Assembly (NCBI GenBank): GCA_039980455.1
Contig: JBDXCG010000003.1
Location: 1 to 64,000, forward strand
DNA: 64,000 nt
From: CALINF01 sp039980455
GTDB lineage: Bacteria; Pseudomonadota; Gammaproteobacteria; Pseudomonadales; Halieaceae
Reading direction: 5' to 3'
Made by a program: the position numbers and the translations under genes
Shown here: positions 17,721 through 26,360 of the stretch, piece after piece
Numbering within the stretch: the stretch's first letter is position 1
Layout of the letters: each line of letters begins with the position of its first letter
The notes under the pieces: generated by a model
Databases searched by the model: none
Seen by the model: only the letters and a program-made list of their open reading frames with translations
Told to the model about the DNA's origin: nothing

Positions 17721-18290
17721 TTGAGCATAAAAGCAGACAAATGGATTCGCCGCATGGCGGAGCAACAAGGAATGATCGAGCCTTTTGAGCCAGGTCAGGT
17801 CAGGAGCGGCAGCGATGGCGGCCGTCTTATCTCCTACGGAACTTCCAGCTACGGTTACGATGTGCGCTGCTCTGATGAATTCAAGGTATTCACTAATATT
17901 AACTCAGCTACCGTTGATCCCAAGGGTTTCGATGAGGGAAGCTTTGTTGATGTGCGCAGCGATGTTTGTGTCATTCCCCCCAACTCGTTCGCACTTGCGA
18001 GAACCGTGGAATATTTCAGAATTCCCCGCAATGTACTGACCATCTGTCTAGGTAAGTCGACTTATGCACGCTGCGGCATAATCGTTAATGTCACGCCACT
18101 AGAGCCGGAATGGGAAGGTCACGTTACGCTTGAGTTTTCCAATACTACTACATTGCCTGCCAAAATTTACGCGAATGAAGGCGTGGCGCAGATGCTGTTC
18201 TTCGAATCGGACGAGGTGTGCGAGGTAAGCTACAAGGATCGCGGCGGGAAATATCAGGGCCAGCGCGGCGTTACCTTGCCTAAAGCGTAA
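17721..18290 (+). CDS. dcd: Dcd, dCTP deaminase
   Basis: Converts dCTP to dUTP, feeding dUMP/dTTP synthesis. The 189 residues match the family closely: SIKADKWIRRMA at the start, YGTSSYGYDVRC, and the catalytic region LGKSTYARCGIIVNVTPLEP followed by WEGHVTLEFSNTT. The only start that gives the conserved MSIK N-terminus is a TTG at 17721; no ATG is available upstream, so this looks like a genuine TTG start. It follows apbC by 51 bp, as in many relatives. Confidence 0.95.
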   Translation: MSIKADKWIRRMAEQQGMIEPFEPGQVRSGSDGGRLISYGTSSYGYDVRCSDEFKVFTNINSATVDPKGFDEGSFVDVRSDVCVIPPNSFALARTVEYFRIPRNVLTICLGKSTYARCGIIVNVTPLEPEWEGHVTLEFSNTTTLPAKIYANEGVAQMLFFESDEVCEVSYKDRGGKYQGQRGVTLPKA

Positions 18291-18319
18291 GCACTATCAG
18301 GCTGGTTTCGCCAAATCAC

Positions 18320-19096
18320 TCATTCAGCTGGTGTTAGCGTGCGTCCGTTGATATCGGCGGCCACCAGATTGACCTCAACTGGCGTGCCGTCTTCGACATG
18401 CACAGTTCGCACCATGAGGTAATCCCAATCCGGGGCAATCCAGGTGTCGGACTTGCGGTCTGGATCGTCGTGCAAGCGCTCAAAATGCAAGGTATCCACA
18501 GGACCCATAGGGGTCTGCAGAGTCTCTTCGCCCAGGTAGACCAATTGATAATCCTTGATGCGTTTGCCGTCGGCAATGCGCAGAACCACATCTTCTTTCG
18601 GGGTGGGATCATTGATCAGCATCAGGCGCAGCTGTTCTTGTTGGCTCATACGATCGAGCGTGCCAGGGGAATAAGGCAGCTCATACCACTCTTTTTTATA
18701 CAGGCTGCGGATGGTCTCTGCGCCCTGTGTGAAGTGAACTTCCCGGCGGCGGTTGACGAGTCCCGTTCCCTGATACACATAGGAGCGAGGTATGATTCGA
18801 TCGTTGTCTACGGAGAACGCGCTCACTTCGTGAAATCCAAAAACGATTATCTTACCGCCATTGGTCAGCGTGTAGTTGCCCTGCGCATCTTGCTTGAGTT
18901 GCCTGTTGAGGGTGAGACTCATGCCCCGTGTTTTCGTTGCGTACTGTGCGGAATAGGGGGTGAGTGGGCGAATGACGCTGTCTTTTTGCGCCGCGATACT
19001 AGCATTTTCTGAATTTTCAGTTGCTGCTTGGCAGATGTTGATTGCCGCTGCTAGAAGTGCGGCAATCAGCGCCGACTTAGTGTAGACAGCTAGCAT
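18320..19096 (-). CDS. DUF3108 family exported protein
   Basis: 258 residues with an N-terminal signal peptide (hydrophobic 9-19, cleavage likely after CQA). The rest is the all-beta DUF3108 pattern (LTPYSAQYATKTRGMSLTLNR, then GTGLVNRRREVHF and a late TWIAPDWDYLMVR). Such proteins sit in the periplasm or outer membrane; the molecular role is not established. The start overlaps the end of purN by 20 bases, an arrangement common in relatives, suggesting co-transcription with purMN. Confidence 0.8.
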   Translation of the reverse strand: MLAVYTKSALIAALLAAAINICQAATENSENASIAAQKDSVIRPLTPYSAQYATKTRGMSLTLNRQLKQDAQGNYTLTNGGKIIVFGFHEVSAFSVDNDRIIPRSYVYQGTGLVNRRREVHFTQGAETIRSLYKKEWYELPYSPGTLDRMSQQEQLRLMLINDPTPKEDVVLRIADGKRIKDYQLVYLGEETLQTPMGPVDTLHFERLHDDPDRKSDTWIAPDWDYLMVRTVHVEDGTPVEVNLVAADINGRTLTPAE

Positions 19097-19742
19097 AATC
19101 TAGGCCCGCAGGCCCCAGAGCCTCTCCATCCAGACACGCCTTGCCGTCCTTCAGGGTTAACCGTTCGTTCACAAACCAGTTCGCGGCAAGAGGATAGATG
19201 GTGTGTTCTTTTGATATCACCCTTGATGCGAGGCTTTCAGCAGTGTCATCTACTTCAATGCTTACACGGGCTTGTAGTATGGGCGGCCCTCCATCGAGTT
19301 CTGGGGTGACGAAGTGCACGGTCACTCCAGCTTCGCTGTCTCCTGCATCCAATGCGCGCTGATGGGTGTTTAACCCCGGATACTTGGGCAGTAGGGAAGG
19401 GTGAATGTTTAGCAGCCTACCTGCGTAGGGAGAGATAAATGTAGGGGTGAGGATCCGCATAAAGCCTGCCAGTATGACCAGGTCGACACGATGACCCTGT
19501 AGGCATTCCACCAAAGCGGCATCAAACGCTTCGCGAGATTCAAATTGCCGGTGATCCACCGCTTGGGTGGGTATGCCAGCCTCTTGAGCAAGTTCGAGCC
19601 CCGCTGCATCTGGATTATTGCTGATCACTACGGCGATATCGGCGTTTAGTTGTCGCTTTGCGCAGGCTTGGATAAACGCCTGCATGTTGGATCCGCGCCC
19701 GGATATCAGAATGCCAAGGCGCTTTCTGTTGGCAGGGCTCAC
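19077..19742 (-). CDS. purN: PurN, phosphoribosylglycinamide formyltransferase
   Basis: Adds the formyl group from 10-formyl-tetrahydrofolate to GAR in purine synthesis. 221 residues: LGILISGRGSNMQAFI at the start, LAGFMRILTPTFI, NIHPSLLPKYPGLNTHQRAL with the catalytic Asn and His, and the downstream Asp region VTVHFVTPELDGGP. Starts with GTG at 19742, overlapping the purM stop as GTGA, so it is translationally coupled to purM. Confidence 0.95.
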   Translation of the reverse strand: MSPANRKRLGILISGRGSNMQAFIQACAKRQLNADIAVVISNNPDAAGLELAQEAGIPTQAVDHRQFESREAFDAALVECLQGHRVDLVILAGFMRILTPTFISPYAGRLLNIHPSLLPKYPGLNTHQRALDAGDSEAGVTVHFVTPELDGGPPILQARVSIEVDDTAESLASRVISKEHTIYPLAANWFVNERLTLKDGKACLDGEALGPAGLDYASCLH

Positions 19743-20779
19743 GACCTGAATGTGACCTCATTGGTGCCTTCGGTGATTTCACCAATGACCCATGCAGGCA
19801 GTTTCAGGCCCTGTAGTAGCTCGATCGTGGCTGTGGCATCACTGGCTGCGACGCAAATCACCATGCCGACACCGCAGTTGAAGGTTCGGTACATTTCCTC
19901 TTCCTGCACATTGCCCTGCTGCTGCAGCCAGTTAAACACGGCGGGCCAATCCCAGCTGGCTGTGTCTATGCAAGCATTGCAGTTATCAGGAAGCACACGA
20001 GGCAGGTTCTCCAGCAGACCGCCGCCGGTTATATGCGACAAGGCTTTGACCTCCACCTGCTTAAACAGCTCAAGCAGAGGCTTTACATAGATAGTCGTGG
20101 GTGCAAGCAGAGCTTGTGCCAGTGTGGTTTCCCCAAGAGGGTCTTGGAGGTTGGCGCCACTTACCTCAATTATTTTGCGCACCAGCGAGTAACCATTGGA
20201 ATGCGGTCCACTGCTGGGAAGGCCAATCAGGACATCGCCATGAGCGACTGAATCGCCGCTGATGATTTTGGATTTCTCTACAACACCCACACAGAAACCG
20301 GCCAGATCGTAGTCTTCGCCTTCGTACATACCGGGCATTTCGGCAGTCTCACCGCCAACGAGCGCACAGCCAGACAGTTCGCAGCCTTTGCCGATGCCAG
20401 TGACAACATCAGCTGCTGTGTCTATGTTCAGATTACCGGTGGCGTAGTAGTCGAGGAAGAACAGCGGCTCCGCGCCGGCAACCACCAGATCATTGACACA
20501 CATGGCGACCAGATCAATACCAATAGTGTCGTGTATACCTAGATCCATCGCCAGGCGAAGCTTTGTGCCTACGCCGTCGGTTCCCGAGACCAGCACCGGC
20601 TCTCGATAGCCAGCGGGGATTTCGCAGAGTGCGCCAAATCCTCCTAGTCCACCAAGCACTTCCGGCCGAGTGGTCTTGCTGGTTACACCTTTGATGCGTT
20701 CGATCAGTGCGTTCCCGGCATCGATATCGACGCCAGCATCCTTGTAGCTTAGTGACGGCCTGTCAGACGTGTTGCTCAT
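19739..20779 (-). CDS. purM: PurM, phosphoribosylformylglycinamidine cyclo-ligase (AIR synthetase)
   Basis: ATP-dependent closure of the imidazole ring in purine synthesis, one step after PurL. 346 residues, the usual length. Key strings are SYKDAGVDIDAGN, SGTDGVGTKL, DLVAMCVNDLVVAGAEPLFF, ALVGGETAEMPGMY and ITGGGLLENLPRVLP. First gene of purM-purN-DUF3108. The upstream gap holds TAGAAT (minus strand, 20822-20827), a plausible -10. No PurR-type operator is visible. Confidence 0.96.
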   Translation of the reverse strand: MSNTSDRPSLSYKDAGVDIDAGNALIERIKGVTSKTTRPEVLGGLGGFGALCEIPAGYREPVLVSGTDGVGTKLRLAMDLGIHDTIGIDLVAMCVNDLVVAGAEPLFFLDYYATGNLNIDTAADVVTGIGKGCELSGCALVGGETAEMPGMYEGEDYDLAGFCVGVVEKSKIISGDSVAHGDVLIGLPSSGPHSNGYSLVRKIIEVSGANLQDPLGETTLAQALLAPTTIYVKPLLELFKQVEVKALSHITGGGLLENLPRVLPDNCNACIDTASWDWPAVFNWLQQQGNVQEEEMYRTFNCGVGMVICVAASDATATIELLQGLKLPAWVIGEITEGTNEVTFRS

Positions 20780-20955
20780 GGGGCTTCCCGTAGGCGAATG
20801 GTGACTATTTGCGAGCTGCGCATTCTAGCGTGATTGGGTGCTCACTTCACCATGGCCGGTATTTTTGCCAGTTCTCAGGTTCCGATTGCACGCGAAATTA
20901 TGGTGCGCGAGAGGGTGCTGGTACACTATGCAGCCATGTTCACTAGAAGGGCGGC

Positions 20956-21996
20956 GTGTTGCGTTCTCTTGTTTTTACTCTTTTGATCCTGCTCTCGGCA
21001 TTCTCAGTGTCCGTAAGAGCGGCCGTGGTAAGCGATCTGTACGAGGCCAGTGTGCCAGTTACCCAGCGTAGCGATGCCGCGCTGAGCGAGGCCGCGCGTC
21101 GAGCGATGTCTCAGGTGTTCGTTAAAGTATCCGGCTCCGAGGCCGTGTTGTCTTATCCTGAGGTTTCAGCTGCGGTGAAGAAAGCGCGCAGCTATGTTCA
21201 GCAATATGCCTATGTGGCCGATGATAGTGGTCTGCTGGCGCGATTCGAGTTTGATGCGGGTGTTGTATCGGGAATCGTGACGGAGGCCGGTGCGCCATTA
21301 TGGACTGCCAACCGGCCAGAGGTGTTGCTTTGGTTGGTCGTGGATACCGCACAGGGGCGGCGATTTATCACCGCCGATAATGACCCGGAACAGGTTGCGC
21401 TATTGCGCGAGGCATTTAACAAGCGCGGCGTGCCGGTGAGACTGCCACTCTATGATCTTGCTGATTCCGCTGCTTTGAGTCCCGATCAGGCCTGGAGTCA
21501 GTCGAGTGACGCTTTGCGAGCTGCGTCAGCACGCTATGGCGTAAACGAAATTCTAGGCGGGCGCGCCGCCCCGCTTTCTACCGGCAATTGGGTGGGAGAC
21601 TGGACATATCTGACAGAAACCTATCGCCTTGATCGGTCTATTACTGCCAGTGATGACACTACATTCATTCGCGACGGTGTAGCCATCGTGGCGGAGGACA
21701 TGGCGTCGCGCTACGCGGTAGCAGCCAAAAGATCGCAATCCAGCGGTGGCGTGATGATGGTGGTGGATGGCGTGCGTAGCTATGGAGATTACGCGGGCAT
21801 TGTGTCTTGGCTGGAAGGTCTGGAACTCATTAAGCACGCCAATGTAGAGCAGATCCGCGGTGAGCAGATCGAGCTGCGGCTCATCGCTCAGGCTGATGCT
21901 GACCAGCTTTCCTCAATTATTGAATTGAACGATCGATTGGTGCCGGTTCCGCAGGTTACCAACCCTGACAGGCTGACTTACCAATGGCGGAACTAG
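20956..21996 (+). CDS. DUF2066 family exported protein
   Basis: 346 residues with a signal peptide (hydrophobic 5-20, cleavage near VRAA). The body matches the DUF2066 pattern (DLYEASVPVTQRSDAALSEA, then VFVKVSGSEAV and NRPEVLLWLVVD). The best start is GTG at 20956, with AGAAGG five bases upstream. Function is unproven. It is habitually found divergent from purM and ahead of perM and hda, as here. Its end overlaps the start of the PerM gene by 13 bases. Confidence 0.8.
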   Translation: MLRSLVFTLLILLSAFSVSVRAAVVSDLYEASVPVTQRSDAALSEAARRAMSQVFVKVSGSEAVLSYPEVSAAVKKARSYVQQYAYVADDSGLLARFEFDAGVVSGIVTEAGAPLWTANRPEVLLWLVVDTAQGRRFITADNDPEQVALLREAFNKRGVPVRLPLYDLADSAALSPDQAWSQSSDALRAASARYGVNEILGGRAAPLSTGNWVGDWTYLTETYRLDRSITASDDTTFIRDGVAIVAEDMASRYAVAAKRSQSSGGVMMVVDGVRSYGDYAGIVSWLEGLELIKHANVEQIRGEQIELRLIAQADADQLSSIIELNDRLVPVPQVTNPDRLTYQWRN

Positions 21997-23066
21997 AACC
22001 CACACCACTGCCCCCCGTACAGCGCTGGCCTGCAGTTCTGCTTGTACTGGCAGGCTTTGGACTGATGTTCTACGTGCTGCAGCCGATCCTCCTGCCCTTT
22101 GTGCTGGGCGCTGTGCTCGCCTATCTGGGTGACCCATTGGTTGATTATTTGGAGCGTCATCGCGTGGCGCGCCCCTTGGGTGTCGCACTGGTTTTCCTGT
22201 TGTTCTTCACCGTAGTTACGCTAGGCCTGATCGTATTCATTCCCATGTTTTTGCAGCAGGTTAGTGCGTTGATACAGAAAATACCGGAGCTTTACGCTTG
22301 GTTCACCAAAGTGTTGATGCCTTGGGTACAGTCGCGCCTTAGCGTGCCCATCGATCACCTGCCAGAGATCGACTGGACCGCGCAATTAGTGGAGAACTGG
22401 AAGCAGCTGGGCAAAATGACGGCCACTACCCTTCGCAGCATCACAGGGTCAGGTGCCGATCTGCTGTTGCTGATCGCTAATCTGGCATTGGTGCCGGTGG
22501 TTGCCTTTTATCTGCTGCGCGACTGGGACCGAATTCTGGATCGTATGCTGGAAATGCTGCCTCGAGCGTGGCACAAACCTGTGACCGAGATGGTCGGTGA
22601 GGCCGATGAGGTAGTGGGCGCATTTCTACGCGGTCAGTTCATGGTGATGATTGCGCTAGGCGTGCTCTATAGTCTCGGTTTGTGGGCGGTTGGTCTGCAG
22701 CTTGCCCTATTGTTGGGTGCGATGGCGGGATTGGCCAGTATTGTGCCTTACCTTGGCTTTATTGTGGGTATAAGTGCGTCTTTTGTCGCCGCCTGGGCTC
22801 AATTTGGCGAGTGGAGCGCGCTACTGTGGGTCGCTCTGGTCTTCGGTATAGGGCAGGCGATTGAGAGCATGCTGCTAACGCCAATTCTGGTGGGCGACCG
22901 TATTGGTTTGCACCCCGTGGCTGTTATTTTCGCTCTGATGGCAGGCGGTCAGTTAGCGGGCTTTGTGGGTGTGCTCATAGCGCTACCACTGGCTGCAGTG
23001 ATTATGGTGTTCGCCCGTCATGCTGTCGCCCGTTATCGTGCCAGCGACTTGTATGGCGGCGACTAG
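21984..23066 (+). CDS. perM: PerM/AI-2E exporter-family membrane protein
   Basis: 360 residues, about seven to eight membrane helices, the standard form of the PerM (AI-2 exporter superfamily) proteins. Helices include LVLAGFGLMFYVLQPILLPF and VLAYLGDPLVDYLE early; LLIANLALVPVVAFYLLRDW and GLASIVPYLGFIVG are family signatures. Proposed to act as a small-molecule exporter or proton antiporter; the substrate cannot be read from sequence. It lies between the DUF2066 gene and hda with overlaps on both sides. Confidence 0.85.
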   Translation: MAELEPTPLPPVQRWPAVLLVLAGFGLMFYVLQPILLPFVLGAVLAYLGDPLVDYLERHRVARPLGVALVFLLFFTVVTLGLIVFIPMFLQQVSALIQKIPELYAWFTKVLMPWVQSRLSVPIDHLPEIDWTAQLVENWKQLGKMTATTLRSITGSGADLLLLIANLALVPVVAFYLLRDWDRILDRMLEMLPRAWHKPVTEMVGEADEVVGAFLRGQFMVMIALGVLYSLGLWAVGLQLALLLGAMAGLASIVPYLGFIVGISASFVAAWAQFGEWSALLWVALVFGIGQAIESMLLTPILVGDRIGLHPVAVIFALMAGGQLAGFVGVLIALPLAAVIMVFARHAVARYRASDLYGGD

Positions 23067-23812
23067 TGATGACAGCCAAGTGTGACTCTGCAGAGCCGCT
23101 GTCGCAGCGTTCGTCGGCGTATGCCCAGAAACAGCTGACTCTGAACGTTGGGCTGCGAGACGACGCTACGATTGAGAATTTTTTGCTGCGGCCCGCATTA
23201 GAGCCAATGATGGCCACGCTGAACCAGCAGCTTGAGCCCGCTGGGGAGCAATTCGTTTTTCTCCATGGTGCAGCTGATACAGGTAAGTCACATCTCTTGC
23301 AGGCAAGCTGCCATCGCGCTACTGGTAAGGCGCTCTACCTGCCATTAGCCGACCTCATAAACTTTCCTCCCGATCAGGTCCTCGAGGATATCCATACGTT
23401 AGGGTTGGTGTGCATAGACGATGTACATCTTGTTGCGGGACAGCAGCCTTGGGAGCATGCGCTCTTCCACGCCTTTAATCGCGCACGCCAGAGCGGTTGT
23501 GCCTGGCTGCTAGCCGCTGATAATGCGCCGCGCAATCTCGATATCACTTTGGCGGATCTGCAATCGCGGTTGGGTTGGGGTGGTGTATTCAAGTTGCCTC
23601 CTCTCGATGATGCCACGCGCATTGAGGTGTTGCAGTTTAGAGCCGAGCGTCGAGGCTTAACGCTGTCTCGTGAAGTGGCGAGCTATATAGTGTCCAGAGC
23701 GCCTCGCGCGCTGTCAGAATTGATAGCGGTACTTGATGCGCTCGATAAAGCCTCGCTCGCCGAGCAGCGAGCATTGTCAATCCCATTCGTTAAGCAGTGC
23801 CTGGGCTGGTAG
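23066..23812 (+). CDS. hda: Hda, regulatory inactivation of DnaA
   Basis: DnaA-like AAA+ protein without the DNA-binding domain. With the loaded sliding clamp it stimulates hydrolysis of DnaA-bound ATP and prevents re-initiation. 248 residues: QLTLNVGLRDDATIENFL (the N-terminal clamp-binding segment QLTL at 23-26), P-loop GAADTGKS (68-75) with a slightly degenerate Walker A, and the Walker B-like VCIDDVHLV. Starts at GTG 23066 or ATG 23069, directly on the perM stop. Confidence 0.92.
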   Translation: MMTAKCDSAEPLSQRSSAYAQKQLTLNVGLRDDATIENFLLRPALEPMMATLNQQLEPAGEQFVFLHGAADTGKSHLLQASCHRATGKALYLPLADLINFPPDQVLEDIHTLGLVCIDDVHLVAGQQPWEHALFHAFNRARQSGCAWLLAADNAPRNLDITLADLQSRLGWGGVFKLPPLDDATRIEVLQFRAERRGLTLSREVASYIVSRAPRALSELIAVLDALDKASLAEQRALSIPFVKQCLGW

Positions 23813-23819
23813 GGATAAC

Positions 23820-24602
23820 CTATATCAGCGAAAAGTCGTCGGCGTCGCGCGTAAAGGGAAAGCGCTGGCGATAGGTTTCAAGTTCTTCTGCCTTGAGCGT
23901 TGTGACGGCCGCTCGTTCGGAATCCTCCAGATCAAGCGCTAAAGAACCATCGGCAATGATGGCCAGGCTATCGCCGCTGTATTGATGGTTGTTCTCGTCG
24001 CGACCTACCCGATTTACGCCGACTACGCAGGCCTGATTTTCGATGGCTCGTGCGATCAAGAGTGCGCGCCAGTGCTGAACACGCTTCTGCGGCCAGTTGG
24101 CCACGTATAGCATCAAGTCGTAGTGATCGCGATTGCGTGAATACACTGGGAATCTCAGGTCGTAACAGACTTGCAGGTTGATACGCCAGTCGCGCCAGGT
24201 GACGACTTTCTGCTGCGTGCCGGGATGGTAAACCTCGGTCTCTCCCGCCATTCGAAAGAGATGCCGCTTGTCGTAGTACTGTGTGGAATCCGGCGTTACG
24301 AACAATAACCGGTTGGTAATCTGATCGTCTTCGCGAAACGCGATGCTGCCTGCAATAGCGCAGTCAAATTTCTTGGCTTGTGCCTGCAACCACTGGAGCG
24401 TCGGCCCTTGCGCTGTCTCTGCAATGGCCTGCGCACTCATCGAAAAACCGGTATTGAACATCTCCGGTAATACGATTAAATCCACGTGGTCCGCGGTGCA
24501 GTCTTCGCTGGAGTCCAGTAGCCGCTCGATGTGCTGTCGATTTTGCTCAGGTTGCTCCCAGGCCAGAGTGCACTGCACCAGACAAACGGTCAGATCTTGC
24601 AT
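23820..24602 (-). CDS. yafV: Carbon-nitrogen hydrolase, omega-amidase type (YafV-like)
   Basis: Nitrilase-superfamily enzyme of 260 residues from ATG 24602; the longer frame to 24650 is not supported. The catalytic triad is visible as Glu47 (LPEMF), Lys112 (YYDKRH) and Cys146 (QVCYDLRFP). YafV-like enzymes hydrolyse the omega-amide of 2-oxoglutaramate or 2-oxosuccinamate. The gene overlaps the end of the aminotransferase by 13 bases. The pair makes a transaminase/omega-amidase couple: glutamine donates its amino group to a 2-oxoacid such as 4-methylthio-2-oxobutanoate, and the amidase makes the step irreversible. Confidence 0.85.
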   Translation of the reverse strand: MQDLTVCLVQCTLAWEQPEQNRQHIERLLDSSEDCTADHVDLIVLPEMFNTGFSMSAQAIAETAQGPTLQWLQAQAKKFDCAIAGSIAFREDDQITNRLLFVTPDSTQYYDKRHLFRMAGETEVYHPGTQQKVVTWRDWRINLQVCYDLRFPVYSRNRDHYDLMLYVANWPQKRVQHWRALLIARAIENQACVVGVNRVGRDENNHQYSGDSLAIIADGSLALDLEDSERAAVTTLKAEELETYRQRFPFTRDADDFSLI

Positions 24603-25735
24603 AGTACCTCCGCGGCTTGCAGTAGTACGCTGTCGCTCTTGGCGAAACAAAAACGCAGCGGGCTCTGCTGCGGTGGCTCAGCATAGAAAACGGATATGGG
24701 TATGGACGCCACCTTTTTTTCCTTTGTCCATTGCTCACTAACCAGTGTATCCGGCTCGGTCGTTATTGCACTGTAGTCCAGTAGCTGAAAGTAGCTGCCT
24801 TGGCTGGGCGTAAACGAAAAGCGCGAATGCTCCAGTGCGCGCAGAAACAGATCACGCTTGGCCTGATAGAACGCACTAAGCGTGCCGGCATAATCTGGCT
24901 GCTCACGCATGAAGTCGGCAAGCGCCAGCTGTACCGGTGTTACGGAGACAAAAGCAACATATTGATGCACTTTTCGCAGCTCCTGAGTGAGCCGCGCCGG
25001 CGCCACGCAGTAGCCGGTTTTCCACCCGGTCACACTGAAAGTTTTGCCGAACGAAAAATGCGCGAAGCTACGTTGCCGCAGGCCGTCAAACTGCAGCACA
25101 CTCAGGTGCTCCCGGCCATCGAAGACCAAATGCTCGTACACCTCATCACTGTTCACTAGCAGGTCGTATTGTTCGGCAATATCCTGCAGTTCCAGCATGT
25201 CCTGGCGGGAAAGCACGCTACCGCAGGGGTTGTGTGGAGAATTGATCATGATCATCCGTGTGCGCGGTGTAATTGCTGCCCGCACTTGCTGCCAGTCGAT
25301 CGAGAACTCACCTGCAACTAGCGGTAGGTGAATAGCCTTGCCGCCGGCGAGCTCGATCGCTGGTTCGTAGCTGTCATAAACAGGGTCGAACACGATGACT
25401 TCATCGCCGGGGCGTATGCAGGCGGTGACAGCGCAAAAGATGCCTTCAGTGGCCCCCGGTACGACTGTAATTTCAGTCTCGGGATCGCATGCTACATTTC
25501 GAAATCGACGCAGTTGAGCGCTGATTTGTTCGCGTAGTGCGGGTGAACCTGCCATCGGCGCATACTGGTTGTGCCCTTGTGTCGCATGCCGGCCCAGCGC
25601 CTCGATCAAGGCGGCCGGGGCATCAAAATCAGGAAACCCTTGTGAGAGGTTAATGGCATTTTCCTTGGCCGCCAGCGCTGACATGCGGGTAAATATGGTC
25701 GTGCCAATACGGGGCAATTTGGATTCAAGCTGCAT
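24590..25735 (-). CDS. ybdL: Methionine-type aminotransferase (YbdL-like), PLP dependent
   Basis: Fold-type I aminotransferase of 381 residues. Signatures: INLSQGFPDFDAP, VVPGATEGIF, INSPHNPCGSVL, SDEVYEHL, and the PLP-binding Lys231 in FSFGKTFSVTGWKTGY. YbdL-like enzymes transaminate methionine and aromatic amino acids and work in methionine salvage. Its partner omega-amidase overlaps its 3' end. An Lrp regulator lies just upstream on the same strand and could control it. Confidence 0.85.
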   Translation of the reverse strand: MQLESKLPRIGTTIFTRMSALAAKENAINLSQGFPDFDAPAALIEALGRHATQGHNQYAPMAGSPALREQISAQLRRFRNVACDPETEITVVPGATEGIFCAVTACIRPGDEVIVFDPVYDSYEPAIELAGGKAIHLPLVAGEFSIDWQQVRAAITPRTRMIMINSPHNPCGSVLSRQDMLELQDIAEQYDLLVNSDEVYEHLVFDGREHLSVLQFDGLRQRSFAHFSFGKTFSVTGWKTGYCVAPARLTQELRKVHQYVAFVSVTPVQLALADFMREQPDYAGTLSAFYQAKRDLFLRALEHSRFSFTPSQGSYFQLLDYSAITTEPDTLVSEQWTKEKKVASIPISVFYAEPPQQSPLRFCFAKSDSVLLQAAEVLCKI

Positions 25736-25754
25736 TGAGGTGTCCAGGCGTTTT

Positions 25755-26231
25755 TTAGAGCTGGGTGTCCAGCGGTAGCTCAGTAGAGTTCTTAATTTCG
25801 GTAACAGCCATGTGTGAGTGCAACTCCCGAATCGAAGGGCTAGCGGTCAGTGTATTGCGTACGAACTCCTCGTAGTGACGTATGTCTCGAGTGACAATTT
25901 TCAGCATATAGTCCCAGATTCCGGTCATGGTATAGCACTCCATTACCTCCTGATGCTCAACAATGTCCCGCTCAAACTCCAGTAAGTTCTGACGGCCGGT
26001 GGATGTCAGATTAATGGTAGCAAAAACAACCACGTCCATGCCCAGTGCGGCCCGATCCAGTAGGGCGACTCTGCGGCGAATGAGGCCATCTTCTTCCAGT
26101 CGATTGATACGGCGCCAGCAGGGTGATTGCGACAGGTTGACGCTCTCGGCAATCGCGGCGCTGCTGAGCGTAGCGTCCGACTGCAGCAGCTTCATGATCT
26201 CAACATCTTGCGACGTGACGGCATTAGACAT
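25755..26231 (-). CDS. Lrp/AsnC-family transcriptional regulator
   Basis: 158 residues. The N-terminal winged HTH reads IMKLLQSDATLSSAAIAESVNLSQSPCWRRI-type, with LEEDGLIRR; the C-terminal RAM ligand domain includes VECYTMTGIWDYMLKIV-like strands. Members sense amino acids and bind A/T-rich sites. It sits between the methionine aminotransferase (same strand) and the divergent oxidoreductase/leucine dehydrogenase pair, so it is the natural candidate regulator of amino-acid degradation here. AGGTCTAACT precedes the ATG. Confidence 0.9.
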   Translation of the reverse strand: MSNAVTSQDVEIMKLLQSDATLSSAAIAESVNLSQSPCWRRINRLEEDGLIRRRVALLDRAALGMDVVVFATINLTSTGRQNLLEFERDIVEHQEVMECYTMTGIWDYMLKIVTRDIRHYEEFVRNTLTASPSIRELHSHMAVTEIKNSTELPLDTQL

Positions 26232-26240
26232 AGTTAGACC

Positions 26241-26250
26241 TAAATATTTA
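26241..26250. promoter_or_regulatory. Palindromic A/T-rich candidate Lrp site
   Basis: TAAATATTTA is a perfect 10-bp palindrome placed 10 bp upstream of the lrp ATG, in the A/T-rich divergent space between lrp and the indolepyruvate oxidoreductase gene. Lrp-family proteins commonly autoregulate through such sites. No binding evidence exists here. Confidence 0.35.
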
Positions 26251-26360
26251 TAAAGACGAATTAATTATGCAGATATTGCCATGCTCCATGGCTAAATAAC
26301 ATAGTTCTACCGGTTGGATTGGGGCAAAATTCGTAAAATCTGAAATTGGTGGGCAGGCGC

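Noticed and set aside
20780..20955. PurR operator before purM
   Set aside because: No ACGCAAACGTTTTCGT-like site could be found in the gap.
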